The translations under genes and the position numbers were made by a program. Below the pieces are notes generated by a model that worked only from the letters and a program-made list of their open reading frames with translations, had not been told where the DNA came from and did not search any database. 64,000 nucleotides of DNA from Candidatus Borreliella tachyglossi (GTDB taxonomy: Bacteria; Spirochaetota; Spirochaetia; Borreliales; Borreliaceae): positions 650,398 to 714,397 of the forward strand of contig NZ_CP025785.1 of NCBI RefSeq assembly GCF_003076595.1, given 5' to 3'. This document shows positions 1 to 7,855 of this stretch, in pieces (the stretch's first letter is position 1; the number at the start of each line of letters is the position of its first letter).

Positions 1-874
1 TGAAAAGATCTGACCCAGCAAGGGATTTATCCTTAAGTCCATACGTTATTGACGAGTCATTAAATACCTTGTTACCAACCGCTCCAGAGATTCCAAAGTT
101 TAATTCAAATGGAGACTCTGCCATGACAGCAGTGGTGTCTTTTTCCAACACATTTTTTATTGGCTTCCATTTTGCCTGTATCCCGTAAAGCATACCCCTG
201 TAAACATCATTGTAAGGCGTATCTTCTTTTTTCTTTTTATCGTCATCTGATTCACTACCGGTTATTTTATCATTTCGATTACCTGTTCCTGTAGCTCCAA
301 TTGCAAGCACAAGTTCTAACTGAGGTAGCGTGTATCCAAACTGTAGTGTACCTATTTTTTTTGCTGTACCTCTTGCAAGAATTGTTTTACTAGTAGCTCT
401 GTCATTGCTAGGGAAACCATAGTATTTACTTTTGATGGAAGTCATTGGGGCGAAGCTAAATAAAGACTCTTGATTAAAATCAAAATCAGTCATTGAATCC
501 ATTTTGATGTAAAAATCATACATATTGATTTTTGCTGTAATATTCCCTACATCAAGCTTAAATGTAGCATCCTTCTTTCCTTTAACTTTTAAACCCAAAT
601 CTTCTACTTTAATGTAAGCTGAGAAAGGATCATTCTTGCCCAATTCTGCATTTTTTTCAGATGGTAAAAATTTGATGCCTATTTGGGTTTTATTTTCCAA
701 ACCAGGAACGAGTTCATCCATGTCGAATCTAAACTCACTGCTGTTTTCGAATTCAAATTTAGGACTCCATGGATTTAATTTAAACGCATCTTTTTCCGTG
801 TCTGTCTCATCTGCAAAAGCCGAGACGGAAAAGATTAATAACAGTATAAAAATATAAGGTATTTGGTTACGCAT
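1..874 (-). CDS. p66: Outer-membrane porin/adhesin P66 (3' part beyond window)
   Basis: The gene starts at the ATG at 872-874, preceded by AAGGAG eight bases upstream, and runs off the left edge; 291 codons are visible. The N-terminus is a signal peptide (MRNQIPYIFILLLIFSVSAFA, with cleavage likely after AFA). The mature part carries P66-family segments such as MDELVPG, DPFSAYIKVEDL, ESLFSFAPMTS, YYGFPSNDRA and NMYDFYIKM. In Borrelia, P66 is a surface-exposed beta-barrel porin, and in Lyme species it also binds beta3 integrins. Around residues 205-222 there is an Asp/Lys-rich stretch (SDDDKKKKED) before TPYND, which looks like a lengthened loop. Integrin-binding residues lie outside this fragment, so that function cannot be judged. 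Family assignment is firm. Confidence 0.93.
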   Translation of the reverse strand, partial: MRNQIPYIFILLLIFSVSAFADETDTEKDAFKLNPWSPKFEFENSSEFRFDMDELVPGLENKTQIGIKFLPSEKNAELGKNDPFSAYIKVEDLGLKVKGKKDATFKLDVGNITAKINMYDFYIKMDSMTDFDFNQESLFSFAPMTSIKSKYYGFPSNDRATSKTILARGTAKKIGTLQFGYTLPQLELVLAIGATGTGNRNDKITGSESDDDKKKKEDTPYNDVYRGMLYGIQAKWKPIKNVLEKDTTAVMAESPFELNFGISGAVGNKVFNDSSITYGLKDKSLAGSDLF

Positions 875-1030
875 ATTATGCTCCTTGAATGTAAAATTTA
901 GATATATTATATATATTAAATTTTTTAAATAATATGTTTTTTAAATAATAGTGAACTATTATTTAAAAATAAAAGTTCGAATATTTTCATAATTCATAAT
1001 ATTAAGTATTAAATAAAAATTCAAGCATTT

Positions 1031-1086
1031 TTATAGGTTATGTTGATTATTTTCCAATTTATAGGTTATGTTGATTATTTTCCAAT
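1031..1086. repeat. Two perfect 28-bp tandem direct repeats
   Basis: The unit beginning TTATAGGTTATGTTGATTAT occurs at 1031-1058 and again, identical, at 1059-1086. It lies between lctP and p66, both on the minus strand. The second copy runs into the left arm of the hairpin at 1082-1119. Exact identity suggests a recent slippage or duplication event. Confidence 0.9.
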
Positions 1087-1119
1087 AAGACTTCCACAAG
1101 CTTTTGTTAGTCTTATTGG
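1082..1119. terminator. Hairpin downstream of lctP
   Basis: The arms CCAATAAGACT (1082-1092) and AGTCTTATTGG (1109-1119) are perfectly complementary over 11 bp. A small inner ACAA/TTGT stem sits in the loop. It lies just after the lctP stop (minus strand). The T-rich tract is on the plus-strand side, so it looks like a rho-independent terminator in plus orientation. For lctP it would have to act as a hairpin without a good U tract. Confidence 0.5.
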
Positions 1120-1144
1120 TTTAAATTTTTAATTTTTTCTAATT

Positions 1145-2641
1145 TTATAGAAAGTATACTAATATTCCTGATATAAAAATATAGCAAAGAGCGTATATTA
1201 TAGTTTTTGAGAGCAATTTTCCTTCTTGTCCAACAAGTCCTGCAGTTGTTGTTGCTATTGTGATATTTTGAGGTGAAATCATCTTTCCCCCTGTTGCCCC
1301 TGTTGTGTTTGCGGCTGCAAGCCAGTAAGGATTAGCATTAATATTTTCTGCAATTTGTGTTTGTAAGGGGCCAAATAAGATGTTTGAAACAGTGTCGCTT
1401 CCTGTTAAGAAAGTGCCAAGAGCACCAATTAATGGACTAAATAATGGGTAGAATGTGCTTGTCAGTGTTGAGATACCATTTGCAAGGTCTTTTATCATTC
1501 CGCTATGTGTCATTAATCTTGATATTGATACTATGCAAATAATTACGAATGAAGATACTGCCATTTTTTTTATAGTGAGAATAAATACTTTAAATTGCTC
1601 AACTATAAAGACGCCTCTTATTGAATAAGATACTACTGTTGCAAGAATAATTAAGAGCCCCGGTGAGGTTATCCATTTAAAGTGCAAGGACGATGCTCCT
1701 GGATAAATAGAAAGAATAGTTTTAAAGCTTGATAGATATTTGTTTATGCCATAAAAAAGTGGTGAAACAAGTATTATGAATGAGACTATTAAGATATAGG
1801 GCAAACATGCAAGGAATCCTTGCATTGCTGATACTTTTAAATTGTTATGAGTTGTACTTCTTTTTTCAAAAAACTTTACATAAATTATTGTTATTGCCAT
1901 TGAAAGAATACTTCCCAATATTGCAGGAAGTTCAGGGCCTAAGGCTTTTGACACATAAATTTGCGAGATCGCTATTGATGCTCCTGAGAGGAGTGTAAGG
2001 GTAAATATACCTCTAACGCCTTTAATTCCGCCGCCTACAAGCATCACTAGAATAAATGGTATAATAAGCGTAGGCAATATCAGTTGTAGAGCGATATCAG
2101 ACGATACTATTTTAACATCAAGTTCTGTTGCTTGGGCTAGAGATATTATAGGGATTCCTACAGATCCATAGGCAGTTGAAGATGTATTCATAATTAAACA
2201 TAGTAAACAGGCAAAAAATGGTTCAAACCCCATTGCTACTAGTATTGAGACTGGAATGGCTACAGCAGTTCCATATCCGGCAACTCCTTCTAAGAAGTTT
2301 CCAAATCCCCATGTTACAAGTAAAACTATTACTCGCTTATCAGAAGATACGCTTGATAGCATAGCTTTTATAATTTTCATGTCATTTTGGCTTTCAGACA
2401 TTTTATATGTGAAAATAGCGGCTATAATAACTATAACTATTGGCCATATGCCCATTATTGTTCCCTCAAGTATTGCAAGACTTGTGTTAGCTACTCCTAA
2501 TTTTTTATCAAACAGGACTATTGCAATAGTTACTACTAAGCATATTGGTATTACGTAGTAGGCTGGTTTTTTTATTATCCCAAGTCCAATAATTATTAGT
2601 ATGATTGGCACTAAGGCTTTCATGAAATCATAAGAAGTCAT
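1145..2641 (-). CDS. lctP: L-lactate permease (LctP family)
   Basis: A 498-residue, highly hydrophobic protein with roughly a dozen membrane segments and the LctP-family pattern: an N-terminal stretch with LAILEGTIMGIWPIVIVIIA, then FGNFLEGVAGYGTAVAIP and, near the C-terminus, GALGTFLTGSDTVSNILFGP followed by NTTGATGGKMISPQNITIA. It is predicted to be an inner-membrane proton-coupled lactate transporter. In an organism that ferments glucose to lactate it may work in either direction. The ATG has a GGAG ribosome site 10 bases upstream. It is divergent from dacA with 76 bases between the starts, and convergent with no gene: p66 follows on the same strand. Confidence 0.93.
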   Translation of the reverse strand: MTSYDFMKALVPIILIIIGLGIIKKPAYYVIPICLVVTIAIVLFDKKLGVANTSLAILEGTIMGIWPIVIVIIAAIFTYKMSESQNDMKIIKAMLSSVSSDKRVIVLLVTWGFGNFLEGVAGYGTAVAIPVSILVAMGFEPFFACLLCLIMNTSSTAYGSVGIPIISLAQATELDVKIVSSDIALQLILPTLIIPFILVMLVGGGIKGVRGIFTLTLLSGASIAISQIYVSKALGPELPAILGSILSMAITIIYVKFFEKRSTTHNNLKVSAMQGFLACLPYILIVSFIILVSPLFYGINKYLSSFKTILSIYPGASSLHFKWITSPGLLIILATVVSYSIRGVFIVEQFKVFILTIKKMAVSSFVIICIVSISRLMTHSGMIKDLANGISTLTSTFYPLFSPLIGALGTFLTGSDTVSNILFGPLQTQIAENINANPYWLAAANTTGATGGKMISPQNITIATTTAGLVGQEGKLLSKTIIYALCYIFISGILVYFL

Positions 2642-2703
2642 AATAAGATTTGCTCCTTTCTAAATTTACCATTTATTTTATAATAAATTTTTATCCAATA
2701 ATA

Positions 2704-2709
2704 TATAAT
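2704..2709 (+). promoter_or_regulatory. TATAAT box immediately upstream of dacA
   Basis: A perfect -10 hexamer ends eight bases before the dacA ATG. There is no Shine-Dalgarno sequence and an in-frame TAA sits two codons before the ATG. No good -35 is seen at 16-18 bp. If used, transcription would begin at or next to the start codon. Confidence 0.35.
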
Positions 2710-2717
2710 ATTAATGC

Positions 2718-3896
2718 ATGAAAACTATCTCTACTATTCTAAAGATTTTAATGTTATCCGGTGATCTTTTTTCAATTAATTTATTTGAGCTTGAAAGAGT
2801 AACAGAATATGCAGAATCAGCTGTTCTTCTTGATTATGATACTAATCGTGTTCTTTATGCTAAAAATCCAAATTCAATTTTTCCACCAGCATCTCTTACT
2901 AAACTTGTTACTATTTATACTGCGTTAATTGAAGCAAGGAAAAAAAATATAGATTTTAAGAGTAATGTTCCGATTAGTAGTTTTGCATCATATTATAATG
3001 CCCCTTTAAATTCTTCATTAATGTTCTTAGAAGAAGGGCAAAGAGTGACTTTTGAGGAATTGCTTAAGGGACTTGCTATTGCTTCAGGCAATGATGCTGC
3101 TATTGCCATTGCTGAATTCATAGTGAGAGGGAGTTTAAGTAATTTTATTAATTTAATGAATATTAATGTGTTAAACTTAGGACTTGTAAATATGCATTTT
3201 GTTGATACATCAGGGTATAGCAGTGATAATAAAACCACGGCATTAGAAATGGCATTGTTTGCGAAAGCCTACATAGATAAATTTGGATTTATGATGAATA
3301 TACATTCTCTTAAAAGTTTTATTTATCCAAAACTTGAAAATTTAGGAAATACATCTTATTCAAAAGTGTTAAATTTGAGACAAGAGAATAAAAATGTTTT
3401 AATATTAAACTATCCTTATGCTGATGGATTAAAGACAGGCTATATTGGAGCATCTGGTTTAAATTTGGTTGCTACAGCTAAGAGAGGTGATAGAAGGTTA
3501 ATAGCGGTTGTTTTGGGAGTGAAGAAGGAGGTTAGCAATATTGGGGAAAAAAAGCGTGCTTTAGTTGCACAGAGACTATTTGAGTACGGATTTAATAACT
3601 ATTCTAAATTTTCTTTCATGGTAAAATCCAGAGAAAAGATCTATAATGGAGTAGTAGATATGGTCGATATCTCTTCTAAAGAGTCTTTTAAATATGTTTT
3701 TTCAAAAGATGAAGTTGGTAGGGTAAGAGTAGAATCCAATATAAAAGAATTAATAGCTCCACTTAGTGACAATGTAGTAGTTGGAAAAGCTACAATTTTT
3801 TTGGATGATAGTAAGTTGGGTGAACTAGATTTGTTTGGTCAATGTGTTGAAAGATTAGGATTTTTTAATAATGTTTATAAATTTTTTTTTAAGTGA
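2718..3896 (+). CDS. dacA: D-alanyl-D-alanine carboxypeptidase (PBP5 type, peptidase S11)
   Basis: A 392-residue protein with all three penicillin-binding motifs in order: SLTK at 59-62 (acyl-enzyme Ser59), SGN at 123-125 and KTG at 239-241 (in DGLKTGYIGASG). The N-terminus is hydrophobic (ISTILKILMLSG), consistent with export. A C-terminal PBP5-like beta domain follows residue 290, and the end (FFNNVYKFFFK) could be a weak amphipathic membrane anchor. It trims the terminal D-Ala from peptidoglycan stem peptides in the periplasm and is a beta-lactam target. The start lacks a ribosome site. The cheD-like gene follows after 12 bases, so the two are probably co-transcribed. Confidence 0.92.
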   Translation: MKTISTILKILMLSGDLFSINLFELERVTEYAESAVLLDYDTNRVLYAKNPNSIFPPASLTKLVTIYTALIEARKKNIDFKSNVPISSFASYYNAPLNSSLMFLEEGQRVTFEELLKGLAIASGNDAAIAIAEFIVRGSLSNFINLMNINVLNLGLVNMHFVDTSGYSSDNKTTALEMALFAKAYIDKFGFMMNIHSLKSFIYPKLENLGNTSYSKVLNLRQENKNVLILNYPYADGLKTGYIGASGLNLVATAKRGDRRLIAVVLGVKKEVSNIGEKKRALVAQRLFEYGFNNYSKFSFMVKSREKIYNGVVDMVDISSKESFKYVFSKDEVGRVRVESNIKELIAPLSDNVVVGKATIFLDDSKLGELDLFGQCVERLGFFNNVYKFFFK

Positions 3897-3908
3897 GTAA
3901 TAAGGTTT

Positions 3909-4400
3909 ATGTTGGATCATTTTAATTTTAAATTAAAGCGAGATGTTACAATAATAGTTCCAGGTGAAGCTTTTGTGTCAAACAAGAGAGTTGTTTCTAC
4001 AATACTTGGGTCTTGTGTTGCTGTTGTACTGCATGATAATGTTCATAATATTATAGGCGTAAATCATTATGTTTTAGTGAAGTCTGATTTAGTAGTAGAT
4101 TCTTCACAGAGGGGTAGGTATGGAGTTTATGCTATTCCTATGCTAATTGATGCTATGTTAGATAATGGGGCATCAAAAAATAATCTTAAAGCTAAACTTT
4201 TTGGAGGTGCAAACTTCATGGCAAAAGGTGCAATAAAGGTGGGCATTGAGAATTCAAATTTTGCGGTTAATACGTTGGCTCAATATGGTATTCCAGTTTT
4301 GTCTACGGATTTTAATCAATCTAAATCCAGAAAGATTTTTGCTTTTCCTGAAAATTTTAAGATTATTGTGGAATACCCAGACGGTGCTAAGATTTTTTAA
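3909..4400 (+). CDS. cheD: CheD-like chemoreceptor glutamine deamidase
   Basis: A 163-residue protein with the CheD fold signature: TILGSCVAVVLHD with the nucleophile Cys36 and NHYVL with His53, followed by RYGVYAIPMLIDAML and AKLFGGANF. CheD enzymes deamidate glutamines on methyl-accepting chemotaxis proteins, and in some bacteria interact with CheC. In this window it is separated from other chemotaxis genes and sits 12 bases behind dacA. The active-site Cys and His are intact, so it is probably functional. The length is usual for the family. Confidence 0.88.
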   Translation: MLDHFNFKLKRDVTIIVPGEAFVSNKRVVSTILGSCVAVVLHDNVHNIIGVNHYVLVKSDLVVDSSQRGRYGVYAIPMLIDAMLDNGASKNNLKAKLFGGANFMAKGAIKVGIENSNFAVNTLAQYGIPVLSTDFNQSKSRKIFAFPENFKIIVEYPDGAKIF

Positions 4401-4402
4401 TT

Positions 4403-4486
4403 TTGCTTGAAATTAATTTAGCAAGCGAGCTTAATGAATCACAATACAATGCTGTGGCTACTATTTTTAAGAGACTAATTTTTTGA
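4403..4486 (+). pseudogene. pcrA: UvrD/PcrA helicase remnant (Q motif only)
   Basis: Directly after the cheD stop, a TTG-started frame of 27 codons encodes LASELNESQYNAVATIFKR and then ends at TGA. The LNxxQxxAV pattern is the Q motif that opens superfamily-1A helicases of the UvrD/PcrA/Rep type. In B. burgdorferi a full pcrA/uvrD gene sits at this place, between the cheD-like gene and pepD (from memory). Everything downstream (Walker A onward, about 670 residues) is missing. pepD begins 69 bases later. This looks like the N-terminal stump of a deleted gene. It could still be translated as a short peptide. Confidence 0.72.
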
Positions 4487-4495
4487 AGTAATATA

Positions 4496-4545
4496 TAATA
4501 TAGTTAAAGGGAAGTTTAAGCTTAAACTTCTTTTTAACTATATTA
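4496..4545. terminator. 50-nt perfect-stem palindrome between cheD/pcrA remnant and pepD
   Basis: The two 25-base halves are complementary throughout if two G.U pairs are allowed. The centre is AAGTTTAAGCTTAAACTT, a perfect 18-bp palindrome with no loop. The inner stem GAAGTTTAAG/CTTAAACTTC is followed by TTTTT, as in a rho-independent terminator. The stem ends at the AGGGG ribosome site of pepD (ATG 4555). It may terminate the dacA-cheD transcript or hold the pepD ribosome site. Confidence 0.7.
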
Positions 4546-4554
4546 GGGGAAAAT

Positions 4555-5976
4555 ATGGAAAATATTGTAATTGATTATTTTAGGAGAATATCCCAAATTC
4601 CTAGATGTTCAAAGAATTTAAAAGGTATTAGTAATTTTATTAAAGAAGAAGCTAAAAAATTTGGACATTCTTTTAGGGAAGATAGTACTGGTAATATTGT
4701 AGTTGAGATTAAATCTAATGGTGGTGGCAATACAGGGCCTATTATTTTGCAAGCTCACACAGATATGGTTTGTGAGAAAAATGAATCTGTGATTCATGAT
4801 TTTCAGCGTGATCCAATCAAGATAATTGAGAATAATGGGTATTTTAGTGCAGCAGGCACTACTCTTGGTGCTGATGATGGGATTGGAGTTGCTATGATGC
4901 TTGGGATTATGAGTGAGTCTGAGAGTTTTAAACATCCTAGTTTAGAGCTTCTATTTACTGTTGATGAGGAGATAGGGTTGATAGGTGCTATTGGGCTTGA
5001 TCCGAGTTTATGTAATGGAAGACTGTTAATTAATCTTGATGGGGAAGAAGAGGGATATTTTTTAGTTGGATGTGCTGGTTCTCGACTTGTTAATGTTAAC
5101 TTTGAACCGAAATATAGACAGGGTAGGAAGAGATTGGGTATTGAGATTTTGTTCACAGCCCTTAAAGGTGGGCATTCAGGTGCAGATATTCATATGGACT
5201 TAGCTAATTCTTTAAAATTAATATTTTTTGCTTTAAGTAGACTCAGGTCAAAGATGGAATTTGAGATTGAATATATCTATGGTGGGGATAAGAGTAATGC
5301 AATCCCTAGAGAGGCAAAGACTTTAATATATATTGAACCTGAGAATTATCCCTTACTGGAAAGAGAGTTAGAATTATTTAAGATTCATTCAAAAGAAATG
5401 TATACTCTTGATTGTGATTTTGAGATTATTTTAAGGAAGGTAGATTCTTCTGACAATGTTTTAGATGATATGGATCAAGACAAACTTTTAAATGTGGGTA
5501 TGGCATTTCTACATGGAGTGCAAAAGGTTGAAAATTATGATGAAAAACTTGTCAGAACATCTCTAAATTTTGCCAGTCTTTCAAAAGTTGACGATAAATA
5601 TCAGTTTGTATTTACTATAAGGTCTTTACTAGATATTGAGAAAGAATATATTTTTAGTCACATAAGTGCGATTGGTAATCTAGCAGGTGTTGATCTTGAA
5701 ATAGTGTATGATTATCCCGCTTGGAAACCGGCTCATGATAGTAGGCTTTTGCAGCATCTTAGGGATGTATATAAGGATATGTACCATAAAGATGCTAAAA
5801 CTATAGTGATTCATGCTGGTCTTGAGACTGGGATAATATCTTCAAAGTTAGGAGGAATAGATTCAGTTACAATCGGACCTTGGATTGAGAGTGTTCATAC
5901 ACCAAGAGAGAGGGTCGATATTGCTTCAACTATTAGGGTTTATGACTTTTTAAAGAAAAGCTTAGAGGGTTTATAG
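4555..5976 (+). CDS. pepD: Xaa-His dipeptidase (aminoacyl-histidine dipeptidase, M20 family)
   Basis: A 473-residue cytosolic metallopeptidase. The M20 di-zinc ligands are visible: His68 and Asp70 (AHTDMVCEKN), Asp107 (GADDGIG), the catalytic and metal Glu138-Glu139 (VDEEIG), Asp162 and His448 (VHTPRERV). The lid or dimerisation domain lies at about 195-380 (GGHSGADIH around His207). HAGLETGI at 420-427 matches the family. It splits dipeptides, classically carnosine-like Xaa-His, and would help an amino-acid auxotroph use imported peptides. The ATG follows AGGGGA with four bases between, just beyond the 4496-4545 palindrome. Confidence 0.93.
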   Translation: MENIVIDYFRRISQIPRCSKNLKGISNFIKEEAKKFGHSFREDSTGNIVVEIKSNGGGNTGPIILQAHTDMVCEKNESVIHDFQRDPIKIIENNGYFSAAGTTLGADDGIGVAMMLGIMSESESFKHPSLELLFTVDEEIGLIGAIGLDPSLCNGRLLINLDGEEEGYFLVGCAGSRLVNVNFEPKYRQGRKRLGIEILFTALKGGHSGADIHMDLANSLKLIFFALSRLRSKMEFEIEYIYGGDKSNAIPREAKTLIYIEPENYPLLERELELFKIHSKEMYTLDCDFEIILRKVDSSDNVLDDMDQDKLLNVGMAFLHGVQKVENYDEKLVRTSLNFASLSKVDDKYQFVFTIRSLLDIEKEYIFSHISAIGNLAGVDLEIVYDYPAWKPAHDSRLLQHLRDVYKDMYHKDAKTIVIHAGLETGIISSKLGGIDSVTIGPWIESVHTPRERVDIASTIRVYDFLKKSLEGL

Positions 5977-6019
5977 ATTTTGTACTTCTATATTACTTAA
6001 CTTTGAGTATATGTTTTTA

Positions 6020-6048
6020 TTGACTTGTCGTTTAAATGTATATAAAAT
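6020..6048 (+). promoter_or_regulatory. Promoter for the tRNA-His cluster
   Basis: TTGACT (6020-6025), a 17-bp spacer and TAAAAT (6043-6048) form a near-consensus sigma-70 promoter ending 26 bases before tRNA-His. It probably serves the four-tRNA cluster and perhaps tig. Confidence 0.6.
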
Positions 6049-6074
6049 AGACTTGTATAAAGTGGAATATAGCT

Positions 6075-6148
6075 GGTGGTTGTAGCTCAGTTGGTAGAGC
6101 ACCGGATTGTGGTTCCGGCTGTCGCGGGTTCAAGCCCCGTCAATCACC
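6075..6148 (+). tRNA. tRNA-His (GTG)
   Basis: Full cloverleaf. The acceptor GTGGTTG/CAATCAC has one G.U pair, the anticodon loop is TTGTGGT, and the T-loop is TTCAAGC. The extra 5' G at position -1 (6075) opposite C73, the histidine identity element, is encoded. CCA is not encoded. Confidence 0.95.
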
Positions 6149-6169
6149 TTTTGATTTATTTTTTGCGCT

Positions 6170-6243
6170 GCACTCATAGCTCAATTGGATAGAGCAGTGG
6201 ACTTCGAATCCGAAGGTTGCAGGTTCGAGTCCTGCTGGGTGCG
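6170..6243 (+). tRNA. tRNA-Arg (TCG)
   Basis: The acceptor GCACTCA/TGGGTGC has one G.U pair, the D-arm is GCTC/GAGC, the anticodon loop is CTTCGAA (TCG) and the T-loop is TTCGAGT. The first anticodon-stem pair is a mismatch. It would read CGN codons. It is 21 bases downstream of tRNA-His. Confidence 0.9.
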
Positions 6244-6305
6244 AAATGCTGATTTAGTTTTTATACTTGAAAAAGCTTTTTAAGTTTTGTATACTACCTA
6301 AATAT

Positions 6306-6386
6306 GCAGGAGTGGTGAAACTGGCAGACACGCTAGACTTAGGATCTAGTGCCTTTGGCGTGTGGGTTCGACTCCCACCTTCTGCA
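6306..6386 (+). tRNA. tRNA-Leu (TAG)
   Basis: A class II tRNA with a long variable arm (GCCTTTGGCGT). The acceptor is GCAGGAG/CTTCTGC and the anticodon loop is CTTAGGA (TAG), which reads CUN codons. Confidence 0.93.
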
Positions 6387-6392
6387 AGAAAT

Positions 6393-6464
6393 GCGAAAGT
6401 AACTCAGGGGTAGAGTGTCACCTTGCCAAGGTGGAAGTCGCGGGTTCAAATCCCGTCTTTCGCT
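6393..6464 (+). tRNA. tRNA-Gly (GCC)
   Basis: The acceptor is GCGAAAG/CTTTCGC, the anticodon loop is TTGCCAA (GCC), and the anticodon stem CACC./.GGTG is strong. It starts six bases after tRNA-Leu and ends 41 bases before tig. Confidence 0.95.
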
Positions 6465-6505
6465 TAACTGTTATCATTGATTCATTTTTTGATTAGAGGA
6501 ATAGT

Positions 6506-7855
6506 GTGATATTAAGTAATAGTGTAAAGTTGCTTTCAGACTCTAAGGTTGAAGCTGTTATTAGAATTTCAAGAGAGTTTGTTAAGAACAAATACAATGA
6601 GTTTTTAAGAGATTATTCTACCCGTCTTAAGGTTCAGGGGTTTCGAGTAGGAAAAATTCCTTTTAGTATTATCGAAAGTAAATACTCTAGTAATTTAAAA
6701 GCTTTGACTATGGAAAAAATTATTCATAAATCTTTAGAAGAATTTTTTAAAAGTGCAACTTATAAGCCATTGGGGTATGCTGTTCCTAAAGTAATAGATG
6801 AGAAATTGGAAATAGATTTTGAGAAGGATTTTGAGTTTACTGTTATTTATGAGACTTATCCTGAATTTGAGATACCAGACATTTCTCATATTTTGGTAGA
6901 AATTCCGGAAGTTGTTGTCTCTGATTCTGATGTTGAAGATGAGCTTAGGTTATTACAGATTGAAAACTCGATTGTTGTTGAGGATAAGGGAGATGTTAAG
7001 AGAGATAGTATTGTTAAGGTAGATTTTGTTGAGCTTGATGATTCTTTAGGAGAGATTTTAACAACTAAGAGACAAGATTTTGTTTTTACTGTTGGAGAGT
7101 CCAATAATTATTATGGGTTTGATGAAGATATTATTGGAATGAAGAGGCATGAGGAAAAAATAATAGAGAAGACTTATGGCGTAGATTATAAATTTAGTGA
7201 ACTTGTTGGTTCTTTAAAGCGATTAAAGATTACTATTAAGGACATAAAGAAGCGAGATATTCCTGATCTTGATGATGATTTTGCAAAAGATATTAATGAT
7301 AGTTTTAATACACTTGAAGAACTTAAAGAACACATAAGGAAGAACATGTTGACAATGACTAAGGAAAAGCAAAAATCTCTTAAGCTTTCAAAATTATTAT
7401 CTGATGTTTCAGAAAGATTAAGCATAGAAATTCCACCTGCTATGTTTGAGGCTGAGCTTAAAAATGTTTTAAACGAATTTTCAAAGCAAAATAAGATTAG
7501 TCTTGAGCAATTAGGCAATTCTTTACAAAGTTTAGAAGGTTTTGGTGATGATATTTTTAGGGATAATGTGCTTAAAAATTTAAAGTCTAAGTTAATTTTA
7601 CAAAAAATGGTAGATGATGATATAGAGGAAGTTACGGATGTTGATTTAGATAAGGAGCTTGCTAGGCAGGCTGAAAATACGAAGATGGAACTCTCAGAGG
7701 TTAGAAGATTTTATGAGGAGAAGAATTTATTGGGCATTTTGAAAGATGAGATTAAGGAGCAAAGAGTTAAAAGTAAGATTTTAAATGATGTGAAAGAAGT
7801 TAAATTAAAAAAAATTGCTTTTAGAGAGTTTATTAGTTATAAAATAGGTGAATAA
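6506..7855 (+). CDS. tig: Trigger factor (ribosome-associated chaperone and peptidyl-prolyl isomerase)
   Basis: A 449-residue protein with a GTG start seven bases after AGAGGA. The N-terminal ribosome-binding domain carries GFRVGK at 45-50, the loop that docks on ribosomal protein L23. An FKBP-like PPIase domain covers about 155-240 and the helical C-terminal cradle follows. It receives nascent chains at the exit tunnel. Sequence outside the signature is diverged, as usual in spirochaetes. Its stop TAA overlaps the clpP start by one base (TAATG), so tig heads a coupled tig-clpP-clpX-lon operon. Confidence 0.93.
   Translation: MILSNSVKLLSDSKVEAVIRISREFVKNKYNEFLRDYSTRLKVQGFRVGKIPFSIIESKYSSNLKALTMEKIIHKSLEEFFKSATYKPLGYAVPKVIDEKLEIDFEKDFEFTVIYETYPEFEIPDISHILVEIPEVVVSDSDVEDELRLLQIENSIVVEDKGDVKRDSIVKVDFVELDDSLGEILTTKRQDFVFTVGESNNYYGFDEDIIGMKRHEEKIIEKTYGVDYKFSELVGSLKRLKITIKDIKKRDIPDLDDDFAKDINDSFNTLEELKEHIRKNMLTMTKEKQKSLKLSKLLSDVSERLSIEIPPAMFEAELKNVLNEFSKQNKISLEQLGNSLQSLEGFGDDIFRDNVLKNLKSKLILQKMVDDDIEEVTDVDLDKELARQAENTKMELSEVRRFYEEKNLLGILKDEIKEQRVKSKILNDVKEVKLKKIAFREFISYKIGE

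Larger units (their letters stand above)
875..1144. other. lctP-p66 intergenic region
   Basis: This is 270 bases of very AT-rich sequence. It holds the 28-bp tandem repeat, the hairpin at 1082-1119 and, nearer p66, a repeated TTTTTTAAATAATA motif (two copies about 16 bases apart near 922-951). The p66 promoter should lie here on the minus strand. Many -10-like boxes exist and I cannot single one out. Confidence 0.5.
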
